From a virus, in IMG/VR virus record IMGVR_UViG_3300032240_000211, positions 1 to 31,393 of that record: a DNA stretch of 31,393 nucleotides. The stretch is one strand, 5' to 3'. Position numbers and translations under genes: made by a program. Positions within the stretch are counted from its first letter, which is position 1. Every line of letters starts with the position of its first letter. Under the pieces are notes generated by a model. The model saw only the letters and a program-made list of their open reading frames with translations. It had not been told where the DNA came from and did no database searches. This document shows positions 1-7,352 of the stretch, in pieces.

Positions 1-145
1 ATTGCTCCCCATACTCTTTTATTGTCAGAAGTGGGTAGCCTTTTCTGACAATCCACTCACTCATCTGCCCATCTGTCTCGGGGTCATAGATAGCAGGGAA
101 TCCATGTTTCCAACCCTCGGGCGGGTCAACCCATAATTTAGTCAT
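1..145 (-). CDS. Partial small conserved phage protein (3' end outside window)
   Basis: A reading frame starts at ATG 145 and runs off the left edge of the window. The visible 48 residues begin MTKLWVDPPEGWKHGFP and continue IYDPETDGQMSEWIVRKGYP. It is rich in W, P, G and D. The start lies 2 nt after the stop of the 148-675 gene, so it looks translationally coupled as the last visible member of the leftward operon. The opening resembles short phage proteins of unknown function that I recall from aquatic phages. No catalytic motif is visible and I assign no function. Confidence 0.7.
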   Translation of the reverse strand, partial: MTKLWVDPPEGWKHGFPAIYDPETDGQMSEWIVRKGYPLLTIKEYGEQ

Positions 146-147
146 TG

Positions 148-675
148 CTAACCGCCAAATATCTTCTTGAGTTGATCGTACAGAGCGCGTGCTTCAACTA
201 CTGACATCGTGTCCAAGATGTTTGCCTTTGCTTCTTGTGGCTTCTTGATAACTTTGAGCGGTCTACCAACTTTATTTTTCTTTTTGGTTTTGCTTGGGCT
301 TGCCAGATTCTTTTGGCGTGCCGCTCTCATCTTCTTTAGTTTGTCTTCTTGAGAGCACTTTGGATACTCATCGCCCACCACATAGTTCTTGATTGGGAAC
401 GCTTCCTTGTCTTGTTTAATTAAGCCACGCTTTACCAGTTGGTTGATACGAGTTGCTACATTCTTGTAGTCAGGTATTGCTTTATTTGAGGCAACATCCC
501 GTGCAGCACAACCGGGGTTATCCCTAATAAATCGCCAAATAATTTCAGTTTGGTTAGTGGTGTCTTCTTCGACTGTAACCTCAACAGTTGCATTTATGTC
601 GTCATCAAATTTGAGTTCGTTTAGTTTCATTTTGGGTAAAACCTTTCTAAAAATTTCAGTTTGTAAGTCAGCCAT
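148..675 (-). CDS. Putative winged-helix DNA-binding protein
   Basis: 175 aa. Residues about 43-90 (TEIIWRFIRDNPGCAARDVA, then NVATRINQLVKRGLIKQD) look like a winged helix-turn-helix. One helix is followed by a recognition helix (NVATRINQLVKRG) and a short wing leading to IKNYVVG. The acidic N-terminus is followed by this domain and a Lys-rich tail (SPSKTKKKNKVGRPLKVIKK, about 127-146) that could bind nucleic acid. The ATG directly abuts the stop of the upstream gene (676). The MarR/replication-initiator-like fold is inferred from pattern only. It may be a transcription regulator or a replication accessory protein of the early operon. Confidence 0.6.
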   Translation of the reverse strand: MADLQTEIFRKVLPKMKLNELKFDDDINATVEVTVEEDTTNQTEIIWRFIRDNPGCAARDVASNKAIPDYKNVATRINQLVKRGLIKQDKEAFPIKNYVVGDEYPKCSQEDKLKKMRAARQKNLASPSKTKKKNKVGRPLKVIKKPQEAKANILDTMSVVEARALYDQLKKIFGG

Positions 676-945
676 TTACTTCTCCAGTTGATATTCCACA
701 AGGATAGCCACGAACGAATCTCTCAACTCGTTTATGTCTGTACATATTTTTGTTTTGGCTACGCCACCATCTTCTCTGCCAGCGCGCATGATGAATCCGT
801 TGTCCACCTTCTCGATCAAAAACCTAACGGAAGTGTTTAGTGCGACTGCTGTAGGGATTGACTGGAAAAACGGATTGATTTGAGTGTTAATAGTGTTTTG
901 CCCAAGCGTTATGCCTTGGTGTGGGTTAGTGACTGCCATTGTCAT
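676..945 (-). CDS. Hypothetical protein
   Basis: 89 aa, not recognised. The C-terminal half (TSVRFLIEKVDNGFIMRAGR, then KTKICTDINELRDSFVAIL) looks like a small alpha/beta fold. It overlaps the end of the DUF3310 gene by 20 nt. Two starts are possible. ATG 945 has the AAAGG box only about 3 nt upstream. ATG 939 (third residue, MAVTNPH) has the same box at a normal spacing of about 9 nt and is probably the true start. It sits between the DUF3310 gene and the winged-helix gene and is surely co-transcribed with them. Confidence 0.6.
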   Translation of the reverse strand: MTMAVTNPHQGITLGQNTINTQINPFFQSIPTAVALNTSVRFLIEKVDNGFIMRAGREDGGVAKTKICTDINELRDSFVAILVEYQLEK

Positions 946-1201
946 CAGCCTTTCGTTTGAGGCACTCTACCAACTTCTCTAAGTAGTGGAGACCTTTGCC
1001 TACCTCTTGGACTTCGTCGTCCTTGTTGCCCATACGCATGATGTACTTGAGAGCCCCGCCACGGTAGTAACCGATCTGTTGTTCGATAGGCCACGTGTCA
1101 ACTACATCCCACGGTTGAACTTTGAGTTTCTTGTAGTGATCTCCACCCACTTGGCGTAGGCTTGGTTGCGTGATAGGTGATTTGATTCTTATGTCAGTCA
1201 T
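926..1201 (-). CDS. DUF3310 family protein
   Basis: 91 aa. Residues 18-33 (VGGDHYKKLKVQPWDV) and 49-56 (GALKYIMR) match the DUF3310 signature: a GGDHY-x(n)-QPWDV start, then a conserved G-x-(A/L)-KY-x-x-R helix, then a Leu/Lys-rich terminal helix (residues 70-84). These short proteins are very common in phages and are sometimes annotated as nucleotide kinases because T7 gp1.7 carries a related region. That activity is not shown for this stand-alone form. AGGA lies upstream of the ATG. The gene follows the 1206-1856 gene by 4 nt. Confidence 0.85.
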   Translation of the reverse strand: MTDIRIKSPITQPSLRQVGGDHYKKLKVQPWDVVDTWPIEQQIGYYRGGALKYIMRMGNKDDEVQEVGKGLHYLEKLVECLKRKADDNGSH

Positions 1202-1205
1202 AGTC

Positions 1206-1856
1206 TTATCCTAGTTTTGCGCTTACTGCGGCGGCAGTGATGTTATCTGTTTGCATCTGAGCAAGAATCTCAGCGGCTTTAGATACTGTTGCACCACGTG
1301 ATACTTTGTCGTTGACACGAGAGATGTATGAATCGCTGATATACAAAGCCAATGCAGGCCACAGTTTGAGTGCTTCGTTCAATGACTTAGCAGATCGTAA
1401 GAACTTAATCACTTGCTCTTTGATGTCATTCCACTTGACATTGATCTCGTCATGAGTGCGTCTGCTTTCGACTAGTTCAGTTGCAAACTGTTTAACAAAC
1501 GGATGATCTTCGTACACCTTGATGTTGGCGTTGTTGTAACCATTGCTACGAAAGTTAGGCACAAGAAACTGTTTGTCTTTTGCTCGTATAGCAAAACTTG
1601 TGTCATGTGGTTGGTCATTGAACTTGTATGTAATGTTTACATAAATAGCATCGACTAACTGAGTCCAATCTTCAGGCAATGTACTTTTAAGGTGCGCATA
1701 CTCACCCCATGTAATATTTGTTGCTATTGGATCATCGTGATTAATCTTCATCTCCGTTACGGGTGAAGGCAGTTGGGTTTTCTCGCGGTCTTTCATACGA
1801 GAGATGTTGTGTTCGGTCTCACTGAGGAGAGCCTGAGATATTGCTACATACGCCAT
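1206..1856 (-). CDS. Hypothetical protein, possibly Nmad5-like
   Basis: 216 aa. The N-terminal helix (MAYVAISQALLSETEHNISR) is followed by a mixed beta region with SFAIRAKDKQFLVPNF. A helical C-terminus contains KFLRSAKSLNEALKLWPALA (about 153-172). The 'S-L-(N)-E-A-L-K-L-W-P' segment and the overall length recall the phage Nmad5 family (putative nucleotide-modification-associated domain). I could not verify this by alignment, so function stays open. It lies between an unknown 190-aa gene (one base gap) and the DUF3310 gene, in line with a role in nucleotide or host-takeover metabolism. That is context only. Confidence 0.6.
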   Translation of the reverse strand: MAYVAISQALLSETEHNISRMKDREKTQLPSPVTEMKINHDDPIATNITWGEYAHLKSTLPEDWTQLVDAIYVNITYKFNDQPHDTSFAIRAKDKQFLVPNFRSNGYNNANIKVYEDHPFVKQFATELVESRRTHDEINVKWNDIKEQVIKFLRSAKSLNEALKLWPALALYISDSYISRVNDKVSRGATVSKAAEILAQMQTDNITAAAVSAKLG

Positions 1857-1857
1857 G

Positions 1858-2430
1858 TTAATACTCCAGTTCTAGGGTTAATAAATCATTAGCAATGATG
1901 CCCTCGCACACTGCTTCATCACTTGTCAGGGAGTTGTACTCCTCTTGTAATTCACGGTACAACTCTCTCATGTATCCACGAATATGTTCTTTCATTTCTT
2001 CGGCTAAGTTTCCAAAATGATACTGGTCGATCTTCGCTTTCCAGATGTCATGTCTTAAGTCGTCAGGGTCATACGGATTCCACTCATCATCAAGATGTGT
2101 GTCATTGTCAAACCAAACGCTTCTCTCGTGGTAGTAGTGCCCCCTATGTACCCAGTTCATTTGCCAGTAATCTTCAGCAAGGTCGTGGAGTATAGGGTCG
2201 TCGTATCCTATGCTTTGTAAGTACTTTCCCCAATCCTCAATTCTTCCTTCAAAACATGCACCATCACCTTGAGACCAAAATCCATTGAAATAAATTTTAT
2301 GTACAAAGATTCCTTTACTCTCCATCCTTTTCTCAAAGCTTTCTTCTACATAATCCCACCAATCGTGCTGTATATTGATGTCTCTATGTGTCTCAATAAG
2401 TTCTTTAGGTATGTGTGGCTTGGTCGACAT
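1858..2430 (-). CDS. Conserved phage protein of unknown function
   Basis: 190 aa, acidic and rich in W, Y, D and E. Residues about 43-62 carry HKIYFNGFWSQGDGACFEGR, a motif I recognise from many phage proteins annotated only as hypothetical (some carry an unproven 'antitoxin-like' label). The rest is largely helical, with HRGHYYHE in the middle. The start is supported by GGAGGGCAAGA before ATG 2430, inside the last 26 nt of the 2405-2614 gene, which suggests translational coupling. No catalytic motif can be named. Confidence 0.7.
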   Translation of the reverse strand: MSTKPHIPKELIETHRDINIQHDWWDYVEESFEKRMESKGIFVHKIYFNGFWSQGDGACFEGRIEDWGKYLQSIGYDDPILHDLAEDYWQMNWVHRGHYYHERSVWFDNDTHLDDEWNPYDPDDLRHDIWKAKIDQYHFGNLAEEMKEHIRGYMRELYRELQEEYNSLTSDEAVCEGIIANDLLTLELEY

Positions 2431-2614
2431 TCTTGCCCTCCAGTTTTTCTATCCGCATAAGTAGGTCATAGACTATGGTTGTCAGCATATTGATCTCTAT
2501 CTCTAGAGTCTTTTGTCGATGCAAAGTCCAACGCACAGATTCTTGTTTGGCTCGGCTCTTCTGTTCTAAATTGTTGAAGTCGTCGTGCTCTAGTGGCGAT
2601 GCTAATTCGATCAT
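2405..2614 (-). CDS. Small helical protein, unknown
   Basis: 69 aa. Residues about 14-60 (NLEQKSRAKQESVRWTLHRQ, then LEIEINMLTTIVYDLLMRIE) form a charged amphipathic stretch likely to be a coiled coil. The ATG overlaps the TGA of the 2611-3504 gene (ATGA). AAAGGA lies about 8 nt upstream. Its 3' end overlaps the next gene by 26 nt. A small structural or adaptor role is plausible, but nothing identifies it. Confidence 0.65.
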   Translation of the reverse strand: MIELASPLEHDDFNNLEQKSRAKQESVRWTLHRQKTLEIEINMLTTIVYDLLMRIEKLEGKNVDQATHT

Positions 2615-3504
2615 ACTTTTATCCTTTCAAGTCCATCGGTTGTTTCATAGATGTAACGGCGTAACAGCTTCATGCCATTCTCGAGCGCATTGTCGATCAG
2701 CATAGCGCGTCGCTCTTCTTCCGATCGTTTAGTCCATGAGCCGTTGATGTATACGCTTTTATCAGGTCCAGTTGATTTCTCAAGACCGATCAAGAATACT
2801 GATTCAGCATCACTACCTAGTGGGGTTTTGTAGTTAACCTCTGCTAGATTGATTTCTCTCCTTGCACTGTGGTGCCACACGCGGTCAAGTTTGTCTTGAA
2901 TCTGTTGATCAAATACACCAAGCCTTGCCATGCCACGAATGAGTACACGGATAAGTTTGGTATCTGCTTTGGCTTGCTGAATGGCTTCGTTCTTGACTAA
3001 CAACTTGATATCTTCTTCTACTGTGATTAACTCGGTTGGGTCTCCGTTGGCGTCCATGCGGAACTGCATGCCACTAGAGAATGGTATGTTTGCTTTTGTC
3101 CAAGACTCATGCGGTGGACACCACGGCATAACTTTCCTACCACTCCACGATTTGCCAGACACACGAACTTTGTGCGTACTGGTTCTATGATGCGATGTAT
3201 CAGAGTACACCTCCATACCAATAATTTTACTTAGTCGATTCATAGAGGTCTGACATACCCCTTGCTTGAAAAGAATAGTTAATACATTATCAGTTGTGAT
3301 GTGCGCTAGTGGCTTACGCTCACCTCGTACATTTTTTCCCTTGCCTGTTGCTGGGTCTCTCTCCCAAATGTTGTATGCCCAATAGAGATTGAATGATCCA
3401 TCTTCTTGCTTGATGAGGTCGCAGTCTCTGAATAAGCGTTTGCAGTCTGCATTCTTGCGTTTGCGTTTCCAAAATGTTTCATAGTCTTGCCAATTAAATC
3501 CCAT
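2611..3504 (-). CDS. Conserved hypothetical phage protein
   Basis: 297 aa. The N-terminus (MGFNWQDYETFWKRKRKNAD, then LFRDCDLIKQEDGSFNLYWA) is rich in aromatic and basic residues. A later segment (KADTKLIRVLIRGMARLGVF, about 179-198) is helical. The family is not recognised. It could be a nucleic-acid-associated protein given its basic, aromatic character, but that is a guess. AAGGAG lies 6 nt before ATG 3504. It follows the VWA gene by 19 nt and is coupled to 2405-2614. Its constant company with the AAA/VWA genes in this operon may indicate a shared pathway. Confidence 0.65.
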   Translation of the reverse strand: MGFNWQDYETFWKRKRKNADCKRLFRDCDLIKQEDGSFNLYWAYNIWERDPATGKGKNVRGERKPLAHITTDNVLTILFKQGVCQTSMNRLSKIIGMEVYSDTSHHRTSTHKVRVSGKSWSGRKVMPWCPPHESWTKANIPFSSGMQFRMDANGDPTELITVEEDIKLLVKNEAIQQAKADTKLIRVLIRGMARLGVFDQQIQDKLDRVWHHSARREINLAEVNYKTPLGSDAESVFLIGLEKSTGPDKSVYINGSWTKRSEEERRAMLIDNALENGMKLLRRYIYETTDGLERIKV

Positions 3505-3523
3505 GACTTTCTCCTTATAAAGA

Positions 3524-4627
3524 TTACTCTAACTCGAAGTGAATGTTCTCACCGTGCGGGGCTTCAATGTCTGAGGAGATACACCACACGATGGGATATC
3601 CCTGATCAACTCCAAAATCTGTATAGCCGTCTGTGAGACATACAAATACCTGAGGGTCAATACCATGTTCAGCGCAATACTCAAACCCAGCAGGCATATG
3701 AGTACCCCCACCACTAAAGAACTCAAGGTTAACTTCTTCACCGCATTCAAACTCATCATGTCGTTGTACCTCTGTGTCTGTATAAAGAACGTGAACTTTG
3801 TCTGGTCTGCATTGGGCAATGATGCGTGATAGGTGACCGTTGTAATACGCTAGTTCAGTCTTAGAGATTGATCCAGACACGTCGACTTGCACAACAAGTT
3901 CTCCCATCTGTGGCAACTTATCTGTCGATGGTAGATAGTCCTCGAACCTACGATTGCGACGACGCCATGTCTGTCCTTGCTGTACACATGAGGTCATGTA
4001 CTTCTCGAGGATGTCGTGCCAAGGAGTCTTGACTTCCAATAAGTCGGACACAATCTCGGCTAACTTGCCTGATAACTTACCGCGCATCTTGGCAGCCTGT
4101 GCCGCTTCTGCGATCTCTACCTTCATACGACCCTCGATCTCTCGTATCTCATCAGGTGTAAGGGGCTTGCTATCTTTGCCCACACCATCTCCGTAGATGA
4201 TGTCTTCACCCGTACCATCGGGACCGTCTTGACCTTCAGGCAGTGAGTCGTATATCTGCTCAGTAGTCTGATCCTTGCTACCCTTCATGTCCACGCAGTT
4301 GGGTATACGCTGTCCGACATTAGAGTCATCGAGTGTGTCATTGATCCACGCATCACCTGCATAGTTCCACTTCTTGGGATTACGAGAACCGAGTCGAAGT
4401 GCATGCTGTGCGATCACATGACCCACCTCATGACATAAGCCCCATACGATCTGAGGGACAGTAAGTCCTTCAACGAACTTGGCGTTGTAATAGATATTGC
4501 CACGAGCATCGACTGCCAGTGTTGGTATCTCAGTAGTCTCGATCAACTTACGACGCAACAGGATTGCCGCGAAGAACGGATGATCTAGCACAATCTGTGC
4601 TTTCGCTTTGTCTAACTTGGTAGCCAT
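3524..4627 (-). CDS. Zincin-like plus VWA domain protein (DUF2201-type)
   Basis: 367 aa, two domains. Residues about 30-130 are a putative metallopeptidase domain with HEVGH at 66-70 and H75, followed by NPKKWNYAGDAWIND, the usual continuation in the DUF2201 N-terminal domain. The C-terminal part (about 240-367) is a von Willebrand A-like domain with an intact-looking metal-ion-dependent adhesion site: DVSGS at 249-253, T309 in SGGGTH, and D333 in LTDG. In bacteria such proteins pair with MoxR-type AAA+ ATPases, and one lies two genes upstream here (5532-6536). The ATPase probably remodels client complexes recruited by the VWA domain. The substrate is unknown, and protease activity is inferred only from HExxH. 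A strong AAGGAGG site precedes the ATG. Confidence 0.85.
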   Translation of the reverse strand: MATKLDKAKAQIVLDHPFFAAILLRRKLIETTEIPTLAVDARGNIYYNAKFVEGLTVPQIVWGLCHEVGHVIAQHALRLGSRNPKKWNYAGDAWINDTLDDSNVGQRIPNCVDMKGSKDQTTEQIYDSLPEGQDGPDGTGEDIIYGDGVGKDSKPLTPDEIREIEGRMKVEIAEAAQAAKMRGKLSGKLAEIVSDLLEVKTPWHDILEKYMTSCVQQGQTWRRRNRRFEDYLPSTDKLPQMGELVVQVDVSGSISKTELAYYNGHLSRIIAQCRPDKVHVLYTDTEVQRHDEFECGEEVNLEFFSGGGTHMPAGFEYCAEHGIDPQVFVCLTDGYTDFGVDQGYPIVWCISSDIEAPHGENIHFELE

Positions 4628-4636
4628 GTGTCCTCC

Positions 4637-5515
4637 TTAAGGTGTCATACCAAACATTGCCATTTTCTTGGCGATCTCATCTAACTTCTTAGCCGCTTGC
4701 TCTCTGACGATTGGCGACTGACGCAATACATCTTTGTTGTTGTCATACATCTTGATAGACGCCATCAGCACATCAGCCATGTTGTCCACGTCACTATCGC
4801 CATTGATGTTGAGCATCTTGGCTCGCTTCAAGCCCTCGACTACATTCTCCACAGCCGTGTCACGGAAGATAGAGTTCTCAGTACCGATCGGTTTGTTCAA
4901 CTTCTCGACTAAGTGTTGCAGTGGTTCTAACATACCCTTGATGACCTCAGTCCTCGCACTACGCGCCACGGAATCCATCGACTCATTGAATGCTTTCATG
5001 TCATCGTCGCTGATATCGAAAAGGAAGTGCTTAGCATCAGGTAGTGGAGTGAATCGCATGTCGAACCCCATACGGCTTTGGAATTCCTCTGAACTAGGAT
5101 AGTCTTCTACCTTGGCTCTGGAGTTCGGACTTAGGCTTCTGTGTTGTATGTCAAGTTGTACATATGTGTCGTACTTAGGCATATGCAGTGCCATCATGTT
5201 GTCCATCCCGTTGATACGCTGACGCATCGCTGAGGTGTAGTCCATGTACTGTTCGTTAGGCAGAATGCGTGGACCTTTGTCAATGTATGGCAGTGTGTGC
5301 GTTTTGTGATAGGTGTAGACCTCTGACGCGGCAGTCATGATTTTGTTGATGGGGTTGAGTTTGTCCCTAAACAATTTAGAGTTGACAACCAATGAGGTAT
5401 CGTCCATCTGTTGTTGGATCACAGCCTCGGCTATCGTGTCTCGCTTGGTTAGGTTGGCTCGGCGCACAGTCAGTTTGACTAGCATCGCTTTGGATGCAAG
5501 GGTGGTTAATTCCAT
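4637..5515 (-). CDS. Hypothetical protein between AAA ATPase and VWA genes
   Basis: 292 aa, mostly helical and charged, with no recognised motif. The N-terminus (MELTTLASKAMLVKLTVRRA) is basic. The centre contains PSSEEFQSRMGFDMRFTPLP. The C-terminal third (DNMADVLMASIKMYDNNKDV, then AAKKLDEIAKKMAMFG) is helical and possibly coiled-coil. GGAG lies about 7 nt before the ATG. It is sandwiched between the MoxR-like ATPase (16 nt upstream) and the zincin/VWA gene (9 nt downstream). The best inference is a third subunit or client of that module. Similar three-gene sets occur in other phages to my knowledge, but I cannot search for them. Confidence 0.65.
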   Translation of the reverse strand: MELTTLASKAMLVKLTVRRANLTKRDTIAEAVIQQQMDDTSLVVNSKLFRDKLNPINKIMTAASEVYTYHKTHTLPYIDKGPRILPNEQYMDYTSAMRQRINGMDNMMALHMPKYDTYVQLDIQHRSLSPNSRAKVEDYPSSEEFQSRMGFDMRFTPLPDAKHFLFDISDDDMKAFNESMDSVARSARTEVIKGMLEPLQHLVEKLNKPIGTENSIFRDTAVENVVEGLKRAKMLNINGDSDVDNMADVLMASIKMYDNNKDVLRQSPIVREQAAKKLDEIAKKMAMFGMTP

Positions 5516-5531
5516 TAGGGTTCTCCAGTGG

Positions 5532-6536
5532 TTAAGATAAGACGCTAGCGTTCTTCACAGCCCATGCTACGAATGCTTTGGTATTCACGATCTCAGGCTT
5601 GATCTTCTTGGAATCCAATACACACATAACTTGGAACTCGGGGGGCATACGGCCGATGTACTCGCATACACGATCGAAGTTGTCTTTGCTAACACGATGA
5701 GCAAGCGCACCAGTCAACGCAAACAACACGGGCATATCGTCAGGCACATTGGCTTTGGCGGGGTTCATCAAGATGCCATCGATGTCAGGCAAGTTCTCGA
5801 AGATGCGTTTGAATCCTGTGTACTCAGCCGCCGCGCCCTCGCCTACCAGACCTGCGATGTTGCCAAAATACAACTCGCTAGATAACTCAGGTGCAACCTC
5901 ATTGACCGCCGCCCATGAGCGAGGTGTTGGATTGATTGAGCGGTTGGAGTCGAAGTCCGATAGCAAGTTGGGTCTGAAACGCAGGAACTGAATGAGTTCC
6001 ACGGCTAGTCCGTTGTCCAATGCCCAACTACACCAGTCGTCCAAGTTCTCGTCGAAGGTCAGTTGTTGTAAGCGATTGCCCAGTTTGGTAGTCATACGGG
6101 TTGCGCCAGACTTGTCTTCTGTACGATTACCTGTCGCAATGATGTGCAACTTAGGGTGCAACTTCAACTCACCGGCATAGCGATCAAGCACTACCCTACA
6201 CATCGGATTTTGCATAGGTATCGGGGCATCTGTGAACTCCTCTAATATAAGAGCACACGGTTGGTCAGTCCCGTCATCGCGCAGTCGATAGAACTCTGAG
6301 GGTGGAACCCATCGAGAGAACTCACCGTCAGTCTTGGGCAAGCCCATAATGTCCACAGGATCACGCAACGATGGATTGAATTCAGTAACCCGCTCAGGGT
6401 TAATACCTAGTTCCTTCACAATGTCACGGGCTAGTGAACTCTTACCTCCCCCGGGCTTACCGAGGATTGCAGGCACAAGTTGGTTACCTCGTTGGAAGTT
6501 AGCCAATACAGATGTTTTAATGTCTGAGTATTTCAT
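5532..6536 (-). CDS. MoxR-like AAA+ ATPase
   Basis: 334 aa. Walker A GKPGGGKSS is at 26-34. Residues LILEE at 96-100 form the Walker B. HIIATGNRTED at about 131-141 is sensor 1. GATRMTTKLGNRL follows, as in MoxR proteins (P-loop AAA+ of the helix-2-insert clade). RDPVDIMGLP after Walker A is also MoxR-like. It probably forms a ring that uses ATP to remodel a partner, most likely through the VWA protein at 3524-4627. Length fits a stand-alone MoxR core. The ribosome site is weak (AAAGAAAG). The leader is unusual: a G-free, C-rich stretch about 30 nt long and a possible pseudoknot further upstream. Confidence 0.9.
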   Translation of the reverse strand: MKYSDIKTSVLANFQRGNQLVPAILGKPGGGKSSLARDIVKELGINPERVTEFNPSLRDPVDIMGLPKTDGEFSRWVPPSEFYRLRDDGTDQPCALILEEFTDAPIPMQNPMCRVVLDRYAGELKLHPKLHIIATGNRTEDKSGATRMTTKLGNRLQQLTFDENLDDWCSWALDNGLAVELIQFLRFRPNLLSDFDSNRSINPTPRSWAAVNEVAPELSSELYFGNIAGLVGEGAAAEYTGFKRIFENLPDIDGILMNPAKANVPDDMPVLFALTGALAHRVSKDNFDRVCEYIGRMPPEFQVMCVLDSKKIKPEIVNTKAFVAWAVKNASVLS

Positions 6537-6540
6537 TTCA

Positions 6541-6580
6541 GTCTTTCTTTAAGTTGATGAGGGTTGAGGGGTTGGTTGAT
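6541..6580 (-). promoter_or_regulatory. G-free C-rich leader of the AAA+ gene (possible Rho-binding segment)
   Basis: On the minus strand this leader reads AATCAACCAACCCCTCAACC, then CTCATCAACTTAAA, about 33 nt without G and rich in C. Unstructured C-rich, G-poor RNA is the hallmark of Rho utilisation sites, so it could permit conditional termination before the ATPase gene. No boxB/NusA-type element is recognised. This is inference from composition alone. Confidence 0.25.
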
Positions 6581-6585
6581 TCGTG

Positions 6586-6603
6586 CCGTGCCCCTCGTCA
6601 CGG
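6586..6603 (-). repeat. Small hairpin in the AAA+ gene leader
   Basis: Inverted repeat CCGTG (6586-6590) and CACGG (6599-6603) around an 8-nt loop. It lies between the putative pseudoknot and the C-rich leader. There is no T-tract on either side, so it is not an intrinsic terminator by itself. Confidence 0.35.
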
Positions 6604-6634
6604 TAGTTAAGGTAGTAACTAGTCAAACAGTCTC

Positions 6635-6715
6635 CCCGTAGTGGAAACTAGATACCTCAAGGCGTCAGTCACATCACCCACGCTAGACGCCCTGATGCTT
6701 TATGACCACTACGGG
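6635..6715 (-). ncRNA. Putative structured RNA: 10-bp stem enclosing an H-type pseudoknot
   Basis: A perfect 10-bp inverted repeat (6635-6644 with 6706-6715) closes an 81-nt element. Inside, read on the minus strand, GCATCA (6698-6693) can pair with TGATGT (6676-6671), including one G-U pair. GGCGTC (6691-6686) can pair with GACGCC (6666-6661). The four arms alternate, so both pairings together make a pseudoknot with linkers of 1, 9 and 4 nt. The G-U pair favours the minus strand, which is transcribed toward the AAA+ gene about 100 nt downstream. No known riboswitch or ribozyme core was recognised. The stop codon of the 32-aa gene lies in the closing stem. Confidence 0.4.
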
Positions 6716-6807
6716 TTAAGCAATCCAAAAATTAGACCGATGGTGGCAAGTGCCACAGCCACGCACCATATGATTTTGAATTCGGTTAAGTCGTCAGTTG
6801 GTTTCAT
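6709..6807 (-). CDS. 32-aa single-pass membrane protein
   Basis: The frame MKPTDDLTEFKIIWCVAVAL, then ATIGLIFGLLNP, is 32 residues. A short charged N-terminus is followed by one hydrophobic segment (residues about 11-30) and stop. AGAGGAATCACT precedes the ATG, and the ATG overlaps the TGA of the 86-aa gene (ATGA coupling). Both points argue for real translation despite the length. Its role is unknown. Small one-TM phage proteins include lysis regulators, superinfection-exclusion peptides and inhibitors of host membrane proteins. Nothing here selects among them. Confidence 0.6.
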   Translation of the reverse strand: MKPTDDLTEFKIIWCVAVALATIGLIFGLLNP

Positions 6808-7064
6808 AGTGATTCCTCTAAGCGTTGGTTTACAAAATAGGCGGTAGCGTAGGCTTTGGCTTCCTTGAGTGTTTTAAAACTGTAGTTACCAAGTTCGAAC
6901 GCATCGGGTCCGTTCGGTAGGATTTCGTATCTGTAATCCGCTTCCAAGTCAGGTATGTAGCGTATGGTGCAGACATCCGCATCGTCAATGATGAGATACC
7001 AAAATGCCCACCCCGCTCTATGTGTGTTGGCTTTTGCGTTGTATTTAAGTTTTGACCATTTCAT
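6804..7064 (-). CDS. Hypothetical protein
   Basis: 86 aa, not recognised. It has an alternating aromatic and charged composition (RAGWAFWYLIIDDADVCTIR) and a closing helix (SFKTLKEAKAYATAYFVNQR). This looks like a small alpha/beta domain in which a beta sheet is followed by a helix after 'FKTLKEAKAYA', a pattern common in small phage proteins. AGGAG lies 7 nt before the ATG. It is coupled to the 32-aa membrane protein by an ATGA overlap. Confidence 0.65.
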   Translation of the reverse strand: MKWSKLKYNAKANTHRAGWAFWYLIIDDADVCTIRYIPDLEADYRYEILPNGPDAFELGNYSFKTLKEAKAYATAYFVNQRLEESL

Positions 7065-7149
7065 GATGTCTCCTAAATACCCATCGGGAATCTATCCGTG
7101 TGGATAGCCATATGCTTAACTCACGGCATTCATCTTGCAGTAAGGTCAT
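7045..7149 (-). CDS. Possible 34-aa overlapping small protein
   Basis: An ATG at 7149 overlaps the TGA of the 68-aa gene (ATGA), as at other junctions of this operon. It opens MTLLQDECRELSIWLSTRID, then SRWVFRRHHEMVKT, ending 20 nt inside the 86-aa gene. It would fill an otherwise 81-nt gap. There is no good Shine-Dalgarno of its own, and the next gene has a separate strong one, so this may be an untranslated spacer. Confidence 0.35.
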   Translation of the reverse strand: MTLLQDECRELSIWLSTRIDSRWVFRRHHEMVKT

Positions 7150-7352
7150 CTCATTCTTTCGTGGGCTAGAGTTCTGATTTCAGGCGGGGGATACTCAAGT
7201 GTTGCCACCATTTGGGCTAGGTATACATCAGGTTTGAGTTTGGCATTGTTGAGGTAGTACCTGTATAGGCGTTGGATTGCATCTTCTGCATCTGTACCTA
7301 CACGCGCTAGTACTTTGTCTTCACAGATAAGTAGATATTCTCCGTTTTTCAT
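7146..7352 (-). CDS. Hypothetical protein
   Basis: 68 aa. The N-terminus MKNGEYLLICEDKVLARVGT forms a likely beta hairpin, followed by helices (DAEDAIQRLYRYYLNNAKLK, then VYLAQMVATLEYPPPEIRTL). Not recognised. GGAGG lies 6 nt before the ATG, and the ATG overlaps the preceding gene's stop (ATGA). Confidence 0.6.
   Translation of the reverse strand: MKNGEYLLICEDKVLARVGTDAEDAIQRLYRYYLNNAKLKPDVYLAQMVATLEYPPPEIRTLAHERMR

Noticed and set aside
6635-6715. tRNA or hammerhead-type ribozyme in the structured element
   Set aside because: No T-loop or CCA-like end for a tRNA, and no CTGANGA plus GAAA core for a hammerhead on either strand.
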